This document shows, one piece after another, positions 7,106 to 15,733 of a stretch of DNA of 17,500 nucleotides (position 1 is its first letter; every line of letters begins with the position of its first letter). The notes under the pieces are model-generated. The model saw only the letters and a list, made by a program, of their open reading frames with translations. It searched no databases and was not told where the DNA came from. This DNA comes from Cristatella mucedo (Eukaryota > Bryozoa > Phylactolaemata > Cristatellidae): positions 1-17,500 of the forward strand of contig WPIO01000208.1 of NCBI GenBank assembly GCA_009760855.2, written 5' to 3'. The translations under genes and the position numbers were made by a program.

Positions 7106-9254
7106 ATTAACTTTTGCATGGCACCCCAAGAGAATTTTATCTCTATCCAGTCTCTTGACAAACCAGATAATATCATTGAGGGCTGCACGCCGGCAAGTAA
7201 TGTTTACTCTAACACAGGTTAAGCCTGCCGCGTCAGTGGCATCTCGTAAAATCTCAGCACTTCAATCTCTGCTCTGGTAAAGTGGTCAGGTTTTCCACGA
7301 CGGGCAGGCGAAAAGTGGCGCACTCAAAACGTAGCTGCTATTGCATTTACGGGCCAGATAGCATACTGGCACATAATGGCATTTTTTATGAATAGCATGT
7401 CGCAATACGGAATTGACTTACGTCGATGGCTAAAGCGTTACTGCAGCTCACACGTAGTTTGGTCGATGCGGTGCGCCTCTCACCTAGTCTCTATAGGACA
7501 CATTGAGTCAACGATGACCGCAGATTTTGCTACGAACGCCGCAGCTACGAGACACGTGTCCTAGCTCACTAAGCCCAGGATGGTTCTATCAAAAAAAACT
7601 AAAACAGCTATTAGGCGAGATAATCTGCTAATACAAATTGCAAGTGCTTTAACCACTGGACTTTTCGCCAAACTCATTTCTGATTCTCCAGCCACCGAGA
7701 GCTTACCTTCAGTGCGCATGTCCAGAGAAGCTGTGGCTCACTGGCACGTGTTCGGCTCGTGAACAGCAATCGGCCAGATCAGGTTGAAAGTGATTGCAAG
7801 CGAGAGCATGATCAAATAATTACACTGAGCCTCTAGCAGCCGAATGAAACGCGACGAGCGTCACTTATACCGGACGCAAATACGCACATATCGTATGATC
7901 GCAGCGCGCATGTCCGAGAGATCAGGATTTCGCATTTTGACGACTGCCGAATTTGAACCTAATCGTCACAGCAGGGCTAGAGCCCGGGCATATGCTGATG
8001 CATGCGATGCAGCTCTGCAGAGCAGCGGCACGTCAGAGCAGCGGCACGTCAGAGCAGCGGCAGCTGGTGAGCATTTAGTTTGAGTGGCAAGGTCCAGTCC
8101 AGAAACTCGTTAGCTGACTTCTCACAGGCGAATCGCTAATTGAAGTAGGCAAGACAGTCTTGGAGCGGTTGGGATTTGTGGTTAATATAACTTAAATAGC
8201 CATAAATAGAAATGCTGGGCCTTTGGGATGAAATGGTGCCAGTTGCCATACAAAATCCTTATGCTCAAATGGAATGCGTCAACGCTTGGTATCGCCCATT
8301 TTTTCAGTCTCCAACCCAAATTACTACCTAGAAATTTTCAACGTCTTTTTTGCAGTTACCCTTTTAGCGATCTTGGCACCATCTTCAGCCCCGAAAATCA
8401 TCAAACCAGTGAGGAGCCGCTGCGTCTTCAATGCGTCTCTAGTTTCGTCAAAAGTTCACTTCGTCAGCATTTTACTTGGCTTGAGTCAGGCGAGCGCCTT
8501 TCGCGTCATCCCTATCTTAATGAATGACAGAAATGACATGAAAACTAGAAACTGATTAGTTCAATCATTACACAGAGGAGCCTCACTTCCATGTGCAATC
8601 TTCCCGAGTGATTACCATTGTTACTTGGGATTTTCCTAGCTGGCTTCGTAATTGATTGTGGCATTATCTCTGTCTGCAACTAAAAAAGCCGCCAAAGACT
8701 CGCTAGATGCTACGCAGAAAAGTTCTGTGTAGTGGGCTGAAAGCCTAAGTGGCTTTCGGTTCGCATGCCGTCTTGCATATCCAGCTTTGTCTGACTTTCA
8801 CTCTATGGGATAGTATTATGTGGGATATTATGGGGACAGTGGCCGACGGAGCGTTTAGGATCGTGTAACCAATCGCAGACTATCAAATCGCAGTGAAAAC
8901 AAAGTTCTGTTATCGCGAACGGTAACAATATTCAGTCCAATTCAGTCGCTTCTGTGAGATCACAGATCAGCAACCGTAGCGTGGTCGTAGCCACTCCAAG
9001 ATGGTTTACATCGACGCCTACCACAATCGCCGCATTGACTCATCGAGTGGCACAGTCACTGGGACCATCGCAGACGAGCCCGCGTATCTCACACGTATCT
9101 TACACGTACTACACTGCAGAACACCACTTTTGTCCGAGATTAGGTGGCTCCCTATTAAGCATTGAGTAGATTTCGAAATCCTCAATCCGACTTGCAGGTT
9201 ATATCACTCACTTGTACTGGCGGTGACCTATCCGACGTCCTTGCTACTCGTGTG
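7106..9254. other. Long non-coding stretch
   Basis: No gene is recognisable in about 2.1 kb. A pyrimidine-rich acceptor (CGTCTTTTTTGCAG, ending at 8354) opens onto two frames of 55-65 codons with no known motif. A perfect small hairpin, GAAAGCC-TAAGT-GGCTTTC, lies at 8739-8757. All open frames here are below 100 codons. Confidence 0.4.
8019..8066. repeat. Three 16-bp tandem units
   Basis: AGAGCAGCGGCACGTC is repeated at 8019-8034 and 8035-8050 without change. A third copy at 8051-8066 ends in AGCTG instead of ACGTC. Confidence 0.85.
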
Positions 9255-9450
9255 CTCTGGCAATGCCAGTCCTCAACATCTAGTCATCTCACTGTCCCTT
9301 GCACTGAATTGCAATCTTTTTGTGATCGAAACTTCCGCTCGCATTTACAGGCTGACTGGAACTCGTTACCGGCTACTGTCGCTACCGGCATCCTCGACCT
9401 TGCATCTTTTTCGGCACATCTAAGGATGCATTTTTCTGCTCAGTTTTCCA
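9255..9450 (+). pseudogene. LINE reverse transcriptase C-terminal relic
   Basis: The + frame reads SFCDRNF, then DWNSLPATV, then LASFSAHLRMHF between about 9312 and 9446. This matches the conserved end of CR1/L2-type ORF2 proteins, seen in the young LINE of this window as [15 protein letters not shown] and [13 protein letters not shown]. Upstream codons (SSTSSHLTVPCTEL) fit the preceding family segment. Nothing of the polymerase core remains. A looser likeness to the LINE 3' UTR continues to about 9690 (GCGTGCTGCATCGAACATGCTAC near 9590), but I would not fix an end there. Confidence 0.7.
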
Positions 9451-10478
9451 ATCGCCCGGGGAACTTGAATCATTTGGTACCGTTGTGCTTTGAGAAAAAA
9501 ACCTGTGCGGCGTGAATCAGCCAGTGCACGTTACTATAAGATATTTTACTATGCAGAAGCGGTTGGCGAGAGCATGTCTATGCTTATTTTAGCGTGCTGC
9601 ATCGAACATGCTACTTGTTTGCTTTTACATTCCTGATGCCACGTTCATCTCTAACCGCACAGATATTCAAAGAGTTTTGAAATTTCTAGACATACATCAA
9701 GTTCTGTTTTGGTGTAACGCAAGTGACCTGCTATTATTGTTATTGTAAAATGCTGAACTAGGAGCTTCCTTGAGTAGACAAACCATGACGAGGAATCGGG
9801 TAAACGGAGAGCTCAAAGCGTTGACAGGCAGCACTCCCCTCCCACCCCGTCGTCCTAACGCATATGCGTACGACAAATTGCACGCATCAGTGCATTGCAC
9901 ACTATTACCGTAGTTTTACGAGTACAAGTCGCGCTTTTTTTCAGCTTAAAAAAATAAACCTGCAACCTATACACTGCAAGTCAGTGTCAGCCTAGAGCTG
10001 ATGCTGCCATGCACAACAAACATCACTAATGTCAGTAGCCTCAGGTAAGCTGCCTCCCAGCACCTTTCAAAAAAGGCTGCAGTCAGGTCACTTCTCAAGA
10101 AAGTAACACTAAACCTAAAAAATTAGAGAAACTTCCCAGTCTCCCTTTTCCCGTTCTTATCAAAGACACTGGTACAAGTCGTATCAGAAAAGCTAAAGTA
10201 AATGTACTGAAACTTTGAACGTTGGTAATGAGATCCAGTCTGGTTTTAGAGCTAATCTCTCTATAGAGTCGGCACTGCTACGGGTGTATAACAACCTACT
10301 TAGGAATTCAGACTTAAGTAAAGTATCTCTGCTTGTTTTGCTCGATCTTTCGGCAGCCTTTAATACTATCGACTACCAAGATACTATCGAGCAGCAAGTT
10401 CTTCTTGAGCGCCTGACATCTCACCTACGTATCACTGGAACTGCACTGCAAATGTTCAGGTCCTATCTCAATGGGAGA

Positions 10479-10486
10479 CCATTGAG
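10479..10486. repeat. Target site duplication, left copy
   Basis: CCATTGAG here pairs with CCATATAG at 10674-10681 (6 of 8 identical). Eight bases is the hAT duplication length. Removing the 187-bp element and one copy (195 bp, 65 codons) rejoins the LINE frame as GRP-YS-ID, in line with GRLQSVD of the intact copy. Confidence 0.8.
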
Positions 10487-10673
10487 CAGAGGTTCTCAAC
10501 TTTCTTAATGTCACGACCCTTTAATGCAGTTCCTCATGTTGTGGTGACCCCCAACTGCAACATTATTCCGTGAAAAATGTGGAAATATGTGCTTTCCGAT
10601 GGTCTTAGGCGACCTCTGTGAAAGGGTCGTTCAACCCCCAAAGGGATCGCGACCCACAGGTTGAGGACCAATG
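10487..10673. mobile_element. SPIN-like hAT miniature transposon
   Basis: This 187-bp non-autonomous element begins CAGAGGTTCTCAAC and ends TTGAGGACCAATG. The terminal inverted repeats match at 11 of 14 positions. The body carries strings I recognise from the SPIN (Space Invaders) hAT family and its rodent relative URR1: CAGTTCCTCATGTTGTGGTG, ACCCCCAAC, TCCGATGGTCTTAGGCGACC, TGTGAAAGGGTCGTTC and GATCGCGACCCACAGG. It has no coding capacity, so movement would need a transposase from a full-length relative. It is flanked by an 8-bp duplication (hAT length) and lies inside a LINE frame that continues on both sides. Family assignment is from memory of the consensus. A close Charlie-type hAT sister family is the alternative. 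Confidence 0.85.
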
Positions 10674-10681
10674 CCATATAG
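10674..10681. repeat. Target site duplication, right copy
   Basis: CCATATAG is the right-hand partner of CCATTGAG at 10479-10486. The right copy gives the better fit to the LINE protein when the element is subtracted. Confidence 0.8.
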
Positions 10682-11250
10682 TATCGATCTGAATAGACAA
10701 ATATCTTCCGAGAAACCGCTGAAGTGTGGGGAACCTCAGAGGTCTATGCTTGGTACGGTTCTGTTCGCGGTTGATACTCTCCCTCTTGTAGATATGATTG
10801 CGAGGCACAATCGATTTTTTCATTTCTATGGAAATGACGCTCAGTTATACCTTCGCTTTGATCCTTCCCAGCCCCTCAGGATGTCGAGCTCTCTAAATTC
10901 CATTGCTGCATGTATTGACAATATCCGCACATTAATGACAGCAAACTTTCTTAAATTGAATGTAGATAAGACCAACTTATTAGCTATTGGAAAACTAAGT
11001 GTGATTCGAAGATCAGTAAGGTTAACGCCTAAAATCGGCTCCGTCAGCTTATGTCCGGTTGAATCTTCACGAAATCTGGGTGTCCTGTTCTCTCTCTGTG
11101 TTCCTGCTCTCTCGACGTCCTGAGTGCATGTCACCTCTGAACGTGTTATGGATGTTGCCATCGAGCATGCCACCACTAACGTGCGATCATGCTTCCTTGG
11201 CAGTGAAGGTAAAGTGCCTACGAAGAGATTGAGTTCCCTGAGGGTGTGAG

Positions 11251-11722
11251 GGAACATGAGTCTTGCAGCCTGCGAGCACTGGGCGGAGACCTTGCGATGG
11301 CTCTCAGAGCTGCCTAAGCAGCCGCAGACTAGCGAGTGAGTGGAGGGCAGACGATGACTTGGCCGTCCTGCCCAAATCCGTGCATTGGCGGCATCTGTGC
11401 GGACACCCATCAAGCACCAACTGCCGCCAGCTGTCAGACGGGTTCGGAACGAACGATGGCCCGTCAGTGCGAAAAACAAGGCGTGCATGGAATATGAGGG
11501 CTACCGAAGGAGTAGAATGGGAAGAGGAGGGCTAGTCTCCTTCGACGCCGGCAGCCGTCTAGTGTGTGTAGACTGGGCTTGACCGGCGTAGTTTGAAATA
11601 CAGGTTTTGGTGTTGGAGCCAGCACACTTGTTGCTCGGTCGCCCTACCCTGCCCAACGACAGGTCGTGCGGAGGGCTGTCACAGGGGGTACTACAATAAA
11701 TGAAATATCATTATTATTATTA
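11251..11722 (+). other. Unidentified GC-rich segment ending in AATAAA and (ATT)n
   Basis: About 440 bp of GC-rich DNA follows the LINE 3' UTR fragment and ends in ACAATAAATG (AATAAA at 11695-11700) and an (ATT)4 tract (11710-11722). Beyond it the sequence turns AT-rich. A poly(A) signal plus a short-period tail is how a retroposed element or processed transcript would end. Open frames of 90 and 65 codons (11263-11535, 11385-11582) show no domain I can name. It could be an unknown SINE, the 3' end of another retroelement, or a retrocopy. Confidence 0.35.
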
Positions 11723-12703
11723 ACTATATTTTCAATAGGCATATGGTCATCGGTGACGCCAATGTGAGATTCTTCAAACATTTTCTCCAACCACGCATGT
11801 CACACATGTAACAATCACTTCTAAATGCATCTAGCCACTGCTTGCCTGGGAGTAAATCTTCTCGAACTATTTGGGATGAGCATTGACTCGAAATTTGATT
11901 ACGGTTGACATTATACTGTGCATTAGTTTTCTTAACTTTAATTAAGCGTGGGCTAAATATGGTGTAGCATAGTTCCTAAATTTGCAAATGCTTAATGTTA
12001 AATCGTTATTTCGCTAGAAAAGCAGGTACTTCATCTTTCAGGCCCTTAACAATTTGGCCAGTGTAAGCCTTAATTCAGCCAACACAGAAATAAATCTTTC
12101 GTATGCAAATTTATAAATGCCCGCACAGCTGAGTGGCTGGCTGCACTGAGCACATTTTATGAGGTGGAGGTCACAAGAGGTATTGCACGCCTTATCTGGT
12201 TAAGGGAGCTAAGCTTCGGCTCAAAAGTGAATTACCGACTGCATTTCTTACCTGTCGTCGGTAGGTAATCTTGAGCAACTAATGACGGAAGCAGACGAAA
12301 GTGTCAAAGGGCACGTGTGCCCACGATGCTTTAATTGCAACGTAGAAATTGGATGGTAGACTCAGCGGCTCTCCTGCCGCTATATAAATAAGGCTGTTTG
12401 ATAGGCTAAACTCTATTTTAAATTACATTGGAAGTTCTTTTTTTTACCAGGAAAGTGGCTACCCAGATCGGTCATACGATGCAATCAGTAACAGAGGTTA
12501 ACGAGGTGATTCTTAACTGGCTAGACCTTTCGCCATGAAGACGTGGGGAGCAGGAGAGCGTACCAAACAAAAATAAGTTTTGATATTTCGTTGCAGGCGA
12601 TGATGCAAAATATTCAAGATATCGATCTTGGTGGCGAGACGGTTGGTGCAGCTAACACTAGTTCAAATAAACTGGCCTATAGTGAAAGCGTCGCAGAATA
12701 TTA
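11723..12703. other. AT-rich non-coding stretch
   Basis: No gene is recognised. It contains the tRNA-like relic at 12119-12195 and a TATATAAATA string at 12381-12390, which may be either a TATA box or a relic of the GGCGCTATATAAAT-type LINE/SINE tail. A strong acceptor (CTTTTTTTTTACCAG, AG at 12449-12450) opens onto a frame of only about 28 codons. None of these is enough to call a gene. Confidence 0.35.
12119..12195 (+). mobile_element. Possible decayed tRNA-derived SINE head
   Basis: AGCTGAGTGG (12127-12136) resembles a polymerase III A box. GAGGTGGAGGTCACAAG, about 40 bp on (from 12161), resembles the stretch leading into a B box, though the B box itself (AGGTATTGC) is degenerate. Spacing fits a tRNA head. 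No clear tail is seen. Confidence 0.3.
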
Positions 12704-12709
12704 TTTATT
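12704..12709 (-). promoter_or_regulatory. Poly(A) signal of the lysozyme gene
   Basis: TTTATT on +, so AATAAA on -, lies about 100 bp downstream of the lysozyme stop codon, a normal 3' UTR distance. Confidence 0.65.
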
Positions 12710-12809
12710 ATTTTTAAATCACCGTGAAAATGCGAAGCATGGCGGCTATTCCTAGGAGCAAGAAAAAGCCGCTTCAACGACCAATCGAATCTGAGGAATA
12801 TCGCAGTGC

Positions 12810-13021
12810 TTAGCCGACTCTGTTTAGGCAGCTTTGCACTTTGCTCCAGTAGCTGTCGACCATTCCAGACGCTACGCAACCCTTGGGGCCGCCGTTGTGA
12901 ATCTTGGCGTAGTCCTGGCAAGTCGGCGTCCGGCCTCCCGTGCACTTGGTGCCGTAGAGCTCCATGTAGTTCTGGACGCACTGTGTGGCGCAAGCCTTGT
13001 CATCCGAACACGCTTTCCAAT
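12810..13021 (-). CDS. Last coding exon of an i-type (invertebrate) lysozyme
   Basis: The exon is 212 bp. It enters in phase 1 right after a strong acceptor, TTTCTGCTCACGTCCTCCTAG (AG at 13023-13022 on -), and ends at TAA 12812-12810. It encodes 69 residues after the split codon with no interruption. Diagnostic family strings are CATQCVQNYM, YGTKCTGGRTPTC, DYAKIHNGGPKGC and YWSKVQSC, with seven cysteines that would form disulphides. This is the C-terminal half of the destabilase/i-type lysozyme domain, a secreted muramidase used in antibacterial defence and digestion; some members also cleave isopeptide bonds. The catalytic Glu and Asp belong to the N-terminal half, on an upstream exon I could not find (it would lie above 13022, perhaps beyond the window). 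The coding frame does not start with Met, so start-based scans miss it. AATAAA follows about 100 bp downstream. It may be a working gene or an exon left by a partial duplication. Confidence 0.88.
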
Positions 13022-13510
13022 CTAGGAGGACGTGAGCAGAAAGAGAGCGTTAAGCGACGCCGAACCGGTCAGGGCTCGCTCACGGACGACGGGAGGGGAG
13101 CTGCCGCTGGATGGGCGGGGCAGCTCTAGCAGCGCTAGGTCGAGGTACTGGAGCGAGCACGAGCCGGACACTGGCCAGGGGGTCAGCCGGAAGAGAAGTC
13201 AGCCGGGAGGGAGGTCAGCCGGGGTTCAGCCGCATTACTGGCTCCGGGCGAGCGGCAGTCGGCGTAGTAGCCCGTCTTCAGCCGGAAGTAGCCGCAAGTC
13301 AACGACGAGTCGACGTCGTTTTGACATCCTGGCTTGCATCCCTCCACCTGCAGAACGTTTCAAGTGCTCCAGCGATACTCAAGCTGAGCTACGCGTCGTC
13401 GGCACGGTGGCGGAAGTCGGCCGCCGACCATGCAGATGCAGCCCACAAGTCCGCTGCGGGCGTCGAGGATGGCACACTGACTGCTGGCACTGGCTGCTAG
13501 TTTCGACGAA
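13022..13510. other. GC-rich stretch, probably lysozyme intron
   Basis: On - this is upstream of the lysozyme exon and so should be intronic. It is rich in GTCAGCCGG-like strings (four to five between about 13180 and 13280). Overlapping + frames (13032-13652, 13111-13500) carry no recognisable domain and run into the 10-bp repeat array, so I treat them as chance. Confidence 0.35.
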
Positions 13511-13610
13511 TTACCGCAATTCGCCACAGTCCACCACAATCTGCCGCAATCCGCCGCAACCCGCTGCAATCCGCCGCAATCCGCTACAATCCGCTGAAAT
13601 CCGCCCAAAA
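13511..13610 (+). repeat. 10-bp minisatellite, ten units
   Basis: Ten consecutive 10-bp units have the consensus CCGCCGCAAT. Variants include CCGCTGCAAT, CCACCACAAT and CCGCTGAAAT, and there is no length change. Confidence 0.9.
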
Positions 13611-13665
13611 TTTAAGCCCGGCAACGTCAAAGTCCGATCGGTTTTGGCCTAAATATAGTGGATCA

Positions 13666-13707
13666 GGGGTGGCTTGGGGCGGCTTGGGGTTTTGGGGAGG
13701 ATTGGGG
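13666..13707 (+). other. G-quadruplex motif
   Basis: Five runs of four G lie at 13666, 13676, 13686, 13694 and 13704, with loops of 6, 6, 4 and 6 bases. This satisfies the usual G3+N1-7 rule with a spare run. Confidence 0.8.
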
Positions 13708-13740
13708 TAGATTGAGGCGGCATGGGGCCGATTGAGGTCC
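13671..13740 (-). repeat. Inverted array of the same 10-bp repeat
   Basis: About seven 10-bp units on + approximate ATTGGGGCGG; ATTGAGGCGG is the clearest. The reverse complement of the 13511-13610 consensus is ATTGCGGCGG, one base different. The two arrays are therefore inverted copies separated by about 60 bp and could pair as a long imperfect hairpin. Confidence 0.65.
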
Positions 13741-15205
13741 TTGCTAACTATCACCCTGTTTCCCTTCTTTGCTTTTGTCAAAGTTTCTTGAAAAAATGGT
13801 CGCTAATCAGCTGGTAATACGCACTGAAAAGAATGAAATGTCAGAATAATTTCAATCGAGGCTCAAGCGACAACAATCCACTGAAACTGCTCTCCTTCGG
13901 GTTACCAACGAAATCGTATGAATCAACGATGACGTGATGTCACCGCTATAGCTCTGCTAGATCTATCAGCTGCCTTCGACACCTTTGATCACGATGTCCT
14001 ACTCAAACGATTAAGAACAACGAACAGTCTGGCAGACGAGGCACTGGCGTAGTTCAAGTCGTACTTGTCTGAACGTGTTCAATCCGTGTCATGTGAGGGT
14101 CAGGTCTCACCAACGAGACCGGTCACTTGTGGAGTCCCTCAAGAATCTATCCTCGGTCCCTTGCTGTTCTCCATTTATTCTCAAACTCTGGAAAAAGTTA
14201 TTAAGGCTCATTGAATAGCATATCACTTATATGCTGACCATACTCTGCGATATTTGTCATTCAAACCGTCAGAGTCTGCTGCAGAAACTGATAACTGAAT
14301 ACTTGCCTTGACAACATTCGATCCTGGATGTCGGAAAATTTCTTGGAACTAAACAATCATAAAACTGAACTGCTGCTCGCAGGACACCCTAAGCGTGTGG
14401 CTGGATTAAAAGGCTTTGCTTTTCTAATAGGTGATGATGTTGGACGACTATCACCATGTGCTCACAATTAAGGTGTCGTTTTAGACAATCTGCCTAAATT
14501 TGAGAAGCTTCATTCAGAAGACTGCTTCTACATCTAGCCATCACGTCCGATCCCTGTGTAAGATTAGGAGCTGTCTTCCACGGTGGCTCGTACCAAATTT
14601 AACTAGCTCCTTAGTTTTGTCTCGGCTAGATTATTGGAAATCCCTTTTGGCTGGGCTACCAAAAAAGCAACCAGGCCACTGCAAATGACTATGAATATAA
14701 CTGCTAGGCTAGTTTGCAAATACCAGAGGCTTGACCACGTGTCGCCTTTGCTAAAAGAGCTAGGATGGCTGCCGGTTGATCAACGGATACAGAGCAAAGT
14801 TCTTACGCTGACCCTGAAAGCCCGCCACGGCTTGGTTCCCCCATACCTAGCTAAACTTCTGCATCAGCTTCAGCCTCCTCGTGCAATCAGGTCTTGTATG
14901 GACAATAAATTAGCTGTTCCTTTCCCCGCATAAAACCGCTGGCGAAGGAAGCTTTAGCTCTGCAGTGCTTAGACTGTGGAGCTCTCTTCCATGATTCTTA
15001 GGCAACGACAACTACTCTGCTGCTGCCGACTATGACACATCTTTTCTAGCCATCCTGAGATGCTACTTCAAGATACTCTCTACCGCAACTGCTCTCCTGA
15101 CTCTGCCACGTGACCTTTTTTCTCGTAGTTTCGTGAGATGAAGTGTGTTAACTACCGAATGAGTACCGAAAGCCGCTTAAGCTGTGAATGCTTTATACAA
15201 AACTC
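13735..15205 (+). pseudogene. Decayed LINE of a second CR1/L2-type subfamily
   Basis: This is a 5'-truncated reverse transcriptase with many stops and frameshifts. In order: LANYHPVSLL (13749), [34 protein letters not shown] (motif A, near 13957), SYLSERVQSV, GVPQESILGPLLF (motif B), LYADH (motif C; the second catalytic Asp is His), and WMSENFLELNNHKTELLL. Then come ARLVCKYQRLDHVSPLLKEL, GWLPVDQRIQSKVLTL, and PPYLAKLL, and a final RLWSSLP near 14980. A tail-like AAGCCGCTTAAGCTGTGAATGC and TTTATAC lie near 15170-15195. The wording differs from the other copies throughout, so it is a separate, older subfamily. It starts exactly where the G-rich array ends, so a truncation or insertion junction lies there. 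Confidence 0.88.
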
Positions 15206-15733
15206 TCTTTCGTAACGCCCACACGGTCTTTGTGGCTTTGTGGAGTCGCAGACGGAGGTAAATTAAATTGCATTATGTGAACACATACTTAAAATAAAAA
15301 GTTGTAAATCAGCCCACTCTGACAATGCGTGGCTATTGCCTGAAAGTGGCCTTGGGAAATACCGAAATCCACTCTAATCTCCTAAAAATTCTTATCAAAT
15401 AGCCAACGCAAAGCTCTAGTTTACGGTGCATATATGAATAAAATCAGTTCAAAGTGCGACTAAAAAGTTTGCTCCATCATGCATAGGCGTTCCCATGCAC
15501 TGAAATCGAAGCGGCGGCCGGTTCAAAACCACAATCCACTGAAATCTGCTTCAAAACGACCAGAGCGCGTACAATAGAAGCTCCAATCGTGATTGAACAT
15601 TGCTCTAATCTTTATTTATAGTATACTCGCATAATTTCACTACATTTGCCTCAACCATGCTGGGACAATGCACTGCAATCTTCAGCGATTGCCCGGGCCA
15701 ATATATGATCCACTACGATCTGATACAAAATGT
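15206..15733. other. Non-coding gap between two LINEs
   Basis: No gene is seen. CCACAATCCACTGAAATCTG near 15530 resembles the 10-bp array unit region 13581-13605 (CCGCTACAATCCGCTGAAAT), and GACAATGCACTGCAATC near 15664 is similar. They may be stray copies of the same repeat. Confidence 0.35.

Larger units (their letters stand above)
9985..11250 (+). pseudogene. Decayed CR1/L2-type LINE copy, internally deleted
   Basis: This is a second copy of the same family as the minus-strand LINE. Homology starts near 9985 (GATGCTGCCATGCACAAC) and runs through the reverse transcriptase: [23 protein letters not shown] (motif A), GEPQRSMLGTVLF (motif B, normally GLPQGS), FYGNDAQLYL (motif C, where YADD has become YGND), and LNVDKTNLLAIG. 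The lost catalytic Asp and several frameshifts before 10215 make it dead. An 18-bp tandem duplication sits at 10363-10398. At about 11095, after NLGVLF, the sequence jumps directly to the LINE 3' UTR (to about 11250), so the rest of ORF2 is deleted. A hAT element with its target duplication interrupts the frame at 10487-10681. Confidence 0.9.

Noticed and set aside
8739-8757. Hairpin GAAAGCC-TAAGT-GGCTTTC as a histone-type 3' stem-loop
   Set aside because: Stem and loop sequences do not match the histone consensus and no histone coding lies near.
10841-11488. 215-codon minus frame
   Set aside because: It is the antisense shadow of the decayed LINE and the adjacent GC-rich segment.
12381-12390. 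TATATAAATA as a promoter
   Set aside because: It may equally be a relic of the CGCTATATAAAT-type LINE/SINE tail, and no gene follows on +.
13420-13500. Minus-strand frame with GLVGCICMVGG as the missing N-terminal lysozyme exon
   Set aside because: It shares only CIC and a following V with the family. The preceding cysteine and the catalytic Glu are absent, and the frame lies next to low-complexity repeats.
13032-13652. 206-codon + frame
   Set aside because: No domain is seen, and it reads into the 10-bp minisatellite at 13511-13610.
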